In this document: piece after piece, positions 6,475-11,582 of the stretch | Numbering within the stretch: the first letter of the stretch is position 1 | Layout: each line of letters begins with the position of its first letter | Source of the DNA: Tritrichomonas foetus | Taxonomy: Eukaryota; Parabasalia; Tritrichomonadida; Tritrichomonadidae | Length of the DNA: 11,582 bases | Direction: 5' to 3' | Assembly (NCBI GenBank): GCA_001839685.1 | Contig: MLAK01000751.1 | Coordinates: 10,667 to 22,248, forward strand | The notes under the pieces: model-generated | What the model was told of the DNA's origin: nothing | Seen by the model: only the letters and a program-made list of their open reading frames with translations | Database searches by the model: none | Position numbers and translations under genes: made by a program

Positions 6475-9400
6475 ATGAGTCTAAAGAGTTCGTTTAGTAA
6501 TTCTAGCATTCCAAATGTGGAAGAGTATGAAGCCTTGCAAAAGAAAGTGTTTTCTAGGTGGATGACGAATGTCCTCAAACCGCGACAAATTATTATCAAA
6601 GATTGCACAGAAGAATGTTCTGATGGGATTGCGTTGATTAATCTGATAGAATTATTGACAGGAAAGCCAGCTTTTCGGAGATGGGAGCGAAATATTCGTT
6701 TTCCAATGCAACGAGTTCAAAATTGCGATTTGGCCATCGAAATGGTCACAAAAGAAAACATTAAAGTTATCGGTATCAGTGGAAAAGATTTGGCCGACAA
6801 GCATACGAAATTGACACTCGGTTTTCTTTGGACCTTAATTTTGAACTATTCAATTAAAGATGTTATTGAAGATGAAGAAGAAATATCAAGCAAAGACAAA
6901 AAGCAGAGCCACTCAAAGGCCCTCATGCAATGGTGCTGTGAATGTGTCGGAGAGTATAAAGAAGCAAATAATTTCAAAAATGTTCCAATCGCTCTTGCAG
7001 CCCTGATCGATTATAATATTCCAGGCATTATTGATTATGATGGAATTGATCATAGCGATAGTCTTGAAGTTGCAACAGCTGCCCTTCATTCATGCGAACA
7101 ATTAAATATTCCTGTCTTCTTCGACGCAGAGGATTTAGTAAGGGGCGTCGACGAAAAGACTTTAATGACACAAATTGCTGCTATGAAATTAGGATTCAAG
7201 CAATACAAAGTCAAACATAAGGTTTTAGAAAACGAATCATTAACCTCCAAAGTTTTTGCTCGTTGGTGCACACTTCAATTAAAGCCTCATGACATCAAAA
7301 TTAATAACTGCAACTTTGATTTCGAAAATGGAGTTAATCTCATCAAACTCGTCGAAACGGTTACTGGTCAGAAAACCGAATCAGAACCGAATTTATCATG
7401 CACCGACTTTGACCATCTTGTCGAAAATTGTGAACTCGGTCTTTCGGTTTTAAGAAATATTGGAATTATTGATGACTCGATTACTGGAAATGATATTGCA
7501 AATGCAACGAAAGCAGATGATATTGTTTGGCCAATGATTGTTAAACATGATATCATTCCTATTCTCAAAGATCAAGATGATGTCACAATCCAAAATGCAC
7601 CTGACAAATTCAAGGAACACATTTTGAAAACAATTGAACCTTATGATGATGTTCAAGATATGGTTCCAACTCCATTAGCTGTTGCTGCTTACATCAATTC
7701 TTATTTGCCAAATCAAATTAACTTTTCGGATCTTGATAAAAGTACCGGAAAGGATGCAGCAAGGAAAATTGTAGAAGTATGCAAGAATTTAGGTGTTCCT
7801 CTTCTTTTGGAACCACGCGAATTGGAAATTCGAAATATTCCCGATACAGCAATTCTTCCTCAACTTGCCCTTCTTCAACCAGTTTTAGAAGAAGAAAGAA
7901 AGAAACTTATTGAAAAAACTGAAAGAAAAGCATTCATAAAATGGGCCAATAAAGTTCTCGATGACAATAATGTTTGTGAACCAGTTAATCAAGAAAATGG
8001 AAAAGGATTTGTTAAACTTGCAGAAGTATTAACAGGAGAAAAAGCACCTCATGAGTACAGTGAAGATCCATCAGAAAATATGAAGTTATCTTCTGATTTA
8101 TTCAAAGATAAATGTTTAATTTCCGATGAAGACATTGAAGCAGGAAAACTCGATGATAACAATGATTATTTAAGGAAAATCGCTACCCGTTATGCAATTT
8201 TACCAGAAGTCGAAGGAGGTGATGAAGAAAATTATGATCCTGAGAAAACGATTGCTGACTTTAAGAATTGGTGTGAAGAAGCTACGAAAGATTTCGATGG
8301 AATTATACACCCAGAATTAGCAATGGCTGCACTTATTAGCAAATACTTACCACATGAACTTGACTATGAAAACTTAGATAAGAAGAATGCTACTCCAGTG
8401 GTCTTTGGAAAATGTGAAGATCTTGGAATTGACTTAATTGTTGAAGAATCCGACATGTATCCAGGATTAGACGAGAAAGTATTCTTATTACAAATGGCTC
8501 TTCTTAAAGATCAACTTGAAAAACTCGTCGAAGAAGAAAAAGATCATGTAGATGGTCAATCTATTTTAGACTCAGCGATAATTCGCTTTTCTAACTTCAT
8601 AATTCAACCAAGAGATGTTCAAATCGATGATGAAAATCCAGAAGATGGTAATGCAATTTCAGCTTTGGCCGAAGAACTTATTGGACATTCATTAGCAGAG
8701 CCAATTGAGAGCAATCCAGAAAATGATGAAGCTAAAACCCAAAACTTTAGAAAAGTTATGAAAGAATTCGAAAATGATCATGTTAAATTCGCCAATGATT
8801 CTCCAGAAGAACTCAACAATGATCCAAAGAAGAAGAAAAATGAATTCCTTTGGCCAATTCTGGTTCGTTATACAATGCTTCCACATTCTCATAATACAGA
8901 ACCAGAAGACTATGAAGAAAATGCTACAATTTCCGACTTCAAATCAATAATACTTGATATTACATCAGGTTGTGAAGGTGTTGATGAACTAAATAACCTT
9001 CCACGTAATATCCTTGGAGTAATCAGCTATTACAATCCAGTTAGATATCCATATCTAGAAGGCTTATCTGATGAAGAGGCTCTTGATAAGATGCTTCAAT
9101 ACTGTGAAGAACTCGAGCTTCCTGTTATTCTCGATAAAGATGATTTCTTATCGCCAGTACTACCGGAGAAAGCATCTCTTCTTCAGCTTGCAGCGATTAC
9201 AGATAGTCTTCAAAAGATTTATAACAAAGAAGTTAACGAGCGTTTTGTCTTATCTCAATGGGCCAATGAAAAATTCAAACAAAAAGATCTTGATCCATTA
9301 TTAAATGAAGAAGAAGCCAATACTGTGACTGACAGTGCTGCTTTTGTAAAACTCGCTGAAACATTAACTGGAAAACAAGCCCCAGAAAACTTCCATGAAT

Positions 9401-10059
9401 CTCCACAATCACCAGAAGATGAAAAAGAAAACTATGAAATTGCTCTAAATATGTTCAAAGAAGATGATATCAAATATGAAGATGAAATTCCTCAAATTAT
9501 TGCAGAGCTTGTTGATCCAAAGGAATGTATACGAAGACAAAACCTCTTATTATGGCCACTTGTTGCACATTATGATGTAAAGAAAGCATTAAATGTTGAT
9601 GAAGAAAGTATTGACCCAGAAGTCTTATCTCAGGAGATTATAGAAGATGATAAACCACTAGAAGCAAATCCAGTTTTCAATATCACTAAATTCATTAATA
9701 ATGGTGAACTTGATGCTCCACAAGAAAATCCAAGTCCTCAGGAACTTATTGATCGCTGTTCTGTATTAGAATTACCAATGGTATTCTCTGCAGAAGACTT
9801 GGAATATGAAATTCCACAAAAACTTGTTCTTGTTCAACTTTCTTTACTTGCAAATGCCATCGATGATAAGAAGGAAGCGATGAGGCCTCATCCTCTAGAT
9901 GATAAAATCTTGATTCGTTGGGCAAACAATATTCTTGAAGAATGTCAAGATCACAAAGGTGATAAAACTTCTTATAATAATGATGAATTAGAAGACTATA
10001 AGAAGCTATCTGAAACAACATTCGATGCTAGAGATGATTTACCATTGCTTTTGAAATAA
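6475..10059 (+). CDS. Giant multi-CH-domain (calponin-homology) protein, N-terminal part up to an in-frame TAA
   Basis: This 1194-residue frame holds ten complete CH domains and the start of an eleventh, in pairs: CH1 20-126, CH2 145-240, CH3 256-364, CH4 375-472, CH5 482-576, CH6 590-684, CH7 697-802, CH8 815-915, CH9 920-1036, CH10 1050-1130, CH11 from 1141. Pairs recur about every 220-235 residues. The first pair is closest to the actin-binding domain of alpha-actinin, spectrin and filamin: CH1 has DGIALINLIELLTGKP (50-65) and a last helix LTLGFLWTLILNY (113-125), and CH2 has IPVFFDAEDL (212-221). This suggests actin binding. Odd-numbered domains keep a (K)LAExLTG core and an LW-P helix. 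Even ones keep an IPxxxxxxDL block followed by a QxALL-like helix. No EF-hands, spectrin or filamin repeats are seen. The ATG at 6475 precedes CH1 by 19 residues. The frame ends inside CH11, and the following sequence continues the same protein. Confidence 0.9.
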   Translation: MSLKSSFSNSSIPNVEEYEALQKKVFSRWMTNVLKPRQIIIKDCTEECSDGIALINLIELLTGKPAFRRWERNIRFPMQRVQNCDLAIEMVTKENIKVIGISGKDLADKHTKLTLGFLWTLILNYSIKDVIEDEEEISSKDKKQSHSKALMQWCCECVGEYKEANNFKNVPIALAALIDYNIPGIIDYDGIDHSDSLEVATAALHSCEQLNIPVFFDAEDLVRGVDEKTLMTQIAAMKLGFKQYKVKHKVLENESLTSKVFARWCTLQLKPHDIKINNCNFDFENGVNLIKLVETVTGQKTESEPNLSCTDFDHLVENCELGLSVLRNIGIIDDSITGNDIANATKADDIVWPMIVKHDIIPILKDQDDVTIQNAPDKFKEHILKTIEPYDDVQDMVPTPLAVAAYINSYLPNQINFSDLDKSTGKDAARKIVEVCKNLGVPLLLEPRELEIRNIPDTAILPQLALLQPVLEEERKKLIEKTERKAFIKWANKVLDDNNVCEPVNQENGKGFVKLAEVLTGEKAPHEYSEDPSENMKLSSDLFKDKCLISDEDIEAGKLDDNNDYLRKIATRYAILPEVEGGDEENYDPEKTIADFKNWCEEATKDFDGIIHPELAMAALISKYLPHELDYENLDKKNATPVVFGKCEDLGIDLIVEESDMYPGLDEKVFLLQMALLKDQLEKLVEEEKDHVDGQSILDSAIIRFSNFIIQPRDVQIDDENPEDGNAISALAEELIGHSLAEPIESNPENDEAKTQNFRKVMKEFENDHVKFANDSPEELNNDPKKKKNEFLWPILVRYTMLPHSHNTEPEDYEENATISDFKSIILDITSGCEGVDELNNLPRNILGVISYYNPVRYPYLEGLSDEEALDKMLQYCEELELPVILDKDDFLSPVLPEKASLLQLAAITDSLQKIYNKEVNERFVLSQWANEKFKQKDLDPLLNEEEANTVTDSAAFVKLAETLTGKQAPENFHESPQSPEDEKENYEIALNMFKEDDIKYEDEIPQIIAELVDPKECIRRQNLLLWPLVAHYDVKKALNVDEESIDPEVLSQEIIEDDKPLEANPVFNITKFINNGELDAPQENPSPQELIDRCSVLELPMVFSAEDLEYEIPQKLVLVQLSLLANAIDDKKEAMRPHPLDDKILIRWANNILEECQDHKGDKTSYNNDELEDYKKLSETTFDARDDLPLLLK

Positions 10060-11283
10060 GCAGCGATTTTAACCAATCACAGAGAATTGAAAGTTAATGA
10101 AGAACAAGATCCAAAGACATTATTAAGCGAACTTGAAAGAATAGTGAAACAAGAAGGCCTTTGTAGCGATCCAGAACACTTTGTTGAACGTCTTCAAGGA
10201 GATAAATCGTCGAAATCTCATAAAACAAACACCAGGCCAAGTGAAAATGTTGATGCAGTCTGTGATTTATTATACTCAATGTCACTTAAGTACGAACTGT
10301 TTCCACAAATTTCATCAGAAAAACCAGGTTCATTAGATGAATCGCCAAAGGACTTCTCAGACAAGATTCTTCAACTTCTCAAAGAAAAGCATCAAGAAGT
10401 CATTCCTCCTTCACCAGAAGATCATCCAGATGAACTACCAAAATTGAATACAAATGCAGCTAATGTACTTTTAGCTTTATTAGATATATATCATCCGTAC
10501 AGAATCGAATATGAAACAAATGCCAAAGATTCACCAACAGACGAAAGTATTGATTATTTAATTCAAAAATTCGATGAGTTAAATATTCCATTATATATTA
10601 CCAAAGATGAATTCTTACAAAATGATATTCCAGAAAAAGGTTTCCTAGTTCAATTAGTTATTTTAAAGAAAAACTTAGATGAACAAAAATATCTCGAAGA
10701 TCTTGAAAACAGAGTTCTACTTCGTTGGACCGACTTTAAGATCCAAAATGAACCAAATGAAAAAATAACAGAATCTCTTTCAGAGTTAGTGAAGTTAGAG
10801 AATCAATCGCAAGATGACCTCAATAACACTATCGAACGTGCTGTAAAACTCCTTGAAGATCAAGATGATAGTGAACGAAATATTAAGCCAGAAGATATTA
10901 TTGAACAAATTAAGGTTGGAAAAGAAAAAGCAAGAAATGAAAACTTATTATGGCCTCTTGCTCTAAAGTATGAAGTTGAAACACATGAATATGCATTAGA
11001 AGAATGGTATGACCAAAATAAAAATATTTATGATGATTTAACTCTTCTTGTTAAAATGATGGATAATCAGTATCCATCAATAGAACCACCACTTGAATCA
11101 ATCCTTCCAAATAATTTCAAGGATCGAGTTGACTTTGTTTTTGATGTTATGAAAGAAAGATCAATCCCAACTTTATTTGTTAAAGATGACTTCATTGATC
11201 CTACACCAGTAGATTCTCAAGGAAATTATCATCATCAATATCGTATTCCAGAACGTGCATTTTTGCTTCAACTTTCACTTATT
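6532..11283 (+). repeat. Seven tandem CH-domain pairs (about 660-700 bases per unit)
   Basis: Each unit encodes an odd CH domain (an RW or KW helix, LAExLTG core, LW-P or RY helix) and an even CH domain (with a GVPLLLEPREL-like block and a LLQLALL-like helix). Unit starts at the odd domains are near 6532, 7240, 7918, 8563, 9232, 9895 and 10696. The even-domain block is recognisable in all seven: residues 212, 440, 651, 881 and 1099 before the stop, and near 10582 and 11161 after it. DNA identity between units is low, so the duplications are old. Confidence 0.85.
10057..10059 (+). other. In-frame TAA inside CH domain 11, at a usually leucine position
   Basis: The reading LLLK-stop-AAILTN aligns with FVKLAEVLTG (CH5), FVKLAETLTG (CH9) and LIKLVETVTG (CH3). 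The stop replaces the Leu that follows the Lys; CH7 also has Leu there and CH1 has Ile. TAA differs from the Leu codon TTA by one base (10058). The same frame continues for 507 codons afterwards. The other complete genes in the window end in TAA, so TAA is a working stop in this genome. Confidence 0.85.
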
Positions 11284-11582
11284 GAACCAGAACCTGAGCC
11301 AGTAATCAACGAAAGGGATATTGAAATTATAATTGAAGAAGAAGAAGAAGAAGAGGAAGAGGAAGAAACAGAATCGAGTTCTGAACACCACATAAGATTG
11401 CCACATCCAGATCTCGCACATGAATTAGAACTAGAGCCAATACCGACACCAGAACAAGAAATACATCTCGAATTAGAACACGAGAAAGAATCATCATCAT
11501 CATCTTCTTCTTCTTCAGATTCAGAATCAGAACATAAAGCACAAGAAGCACAACCAGAAATAGAACACGAAAAAGAAGAATC
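10060..11582 (+). CDS. Continuation of the multi-CH-domain protein after the in-frame stop, 3' end beyond the window
   Basis: This is the same frame as the preceding CDS, open for 507 codons without a stop. It completes CH11 (to about 10305, ending LLYSMSLKYELFP) and carries CH12 (10351-10677, with NIPLYITKDEF and GFLVQLVIL), CH13 (10696-10980, with RVLLRW and LLWPLALKYEV) and CH14 (10990-11283, with SIPTLFVKDDF and RAFLLQLSLI). From 11284 the protein becomes an acidic, low-complexity tail with 11 Glu in a row and 9 Ser in a row. The first in-frame ATG is at 10279, within the last helix of CH11, so this stretch is unlikely to be an independent gene. Whether it is expressed depends on the nature of the TAA: a true nonsense mutation would make it the dead end of a pseudogene, whereas an error or readthrough would make it part of an intact protein. 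Confidence 0.75.
11335..11582 (+). repeat. Poly-Glu and poly-Ser low-complexity coding tail
   Basis: Bases 11335-11367 encode 11 Glu (GAA/GAG). Bases 11491-11517 encode 9 Ser (TCA then TCT), followed by an alternating Asp-Ser-Glu stretch. Between and after them are Glu/Leu/Pro/His segments. The Ser-Asp-Ser-Glu pattern is a typical casein kinase 2 target. The tail runs past the window end. Confidence 0.85.

Noticed and set aside
10057..10059. TAA read as an amino acid through a variant genetic code
   Set aside because: The three other complete genes end in TAA, and TAA does not occur elsewhere inside the long coding frames. In TAA-reassigned codes the amino acid is usually Gln, whereas the sister domains mostly have Leu here.
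10279..11582. A separate downstream gene beginning at the in-frame ATG at 10279
   Set aside because: That ATG lies in the final helix of CH11, the homology extends unbroken upstream of it to the stop codon, and no good initiator motif precedes it.

Overview
The window looks like compact, AT-rich nuclear DNA of a protist, most probably a parabasalid (Trichomonas or Tritrichomonas type). The reasons are long intronless reading frames, very short spaces between start codons and trichomonad-like initiator motifs (TCA followed by a pyrimidine), a stop codon fused to a TAAA signal, and large coding regions for eukaryotic families such as signal peptide peptidase, an RNA polymerase I subunit and calponin-homology proteins. 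There is no bacterial operon layout. The assignment to parabasalids is an inference; an Entamoeba-like protist is a weaker alternative.

Layout. Positions 1-150 hold a purine-only tandem repeat with a 24-base core unit, probably the 3' end of a gene that begins left of the window. Facing it on the minus strand (284-1198) is a complete signal peptide peptidase with the YD, GLGD and PAL motifs. A 160-bp divergent promoter region separates it from a complete RPA12-type RNA polymerase I subunit (1359-1700, plus strand). A 660-bp gene-free stretch rich in inverted repeats follows. Next is an 821-residue protein of unknown function (2365-4830) with a folded, possibly C2-like head, a basic coiled-coil segment and a long Ser/Gln/Lys/His-rich disordered tail. 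Then comes 1.6 kb without a convincing gene (4831-6474).

The right half (6475 to beyond the window end) is the most unusual part. It is a giant reading frame with seven tandem pairs of calponin-homology (CH) domains, 14 CH domains in all, followed by a poly-Glu and poly-Ser acidic tail that runs off the window. One in-frame TAA at 10057-10059 interrupts it. That TAA lies inside the eleventh CH domain, in a column where four of the five intact odd-numbered domains carry leucine and the fifth carries isoleucine. TAA is one base from the leucine codon TTA, and the frame is open on both sides. This is best read as a recent nonsense mutation, a sequence error, or a real readthrough or truncation site, not as a natural gene end.

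The genes do not form an evident pathway. Signal peptide peptidase acts in endoplasmic reticulum membranes, RPA12 in nucleolar transcription, and the CH protein probably in the actin cytoskeleton. Shared promoter features, namely a GTTCAAA just before two start codons and TCACAT/ATGTGA half-sites in upstream regions, are suggestive but unproven.
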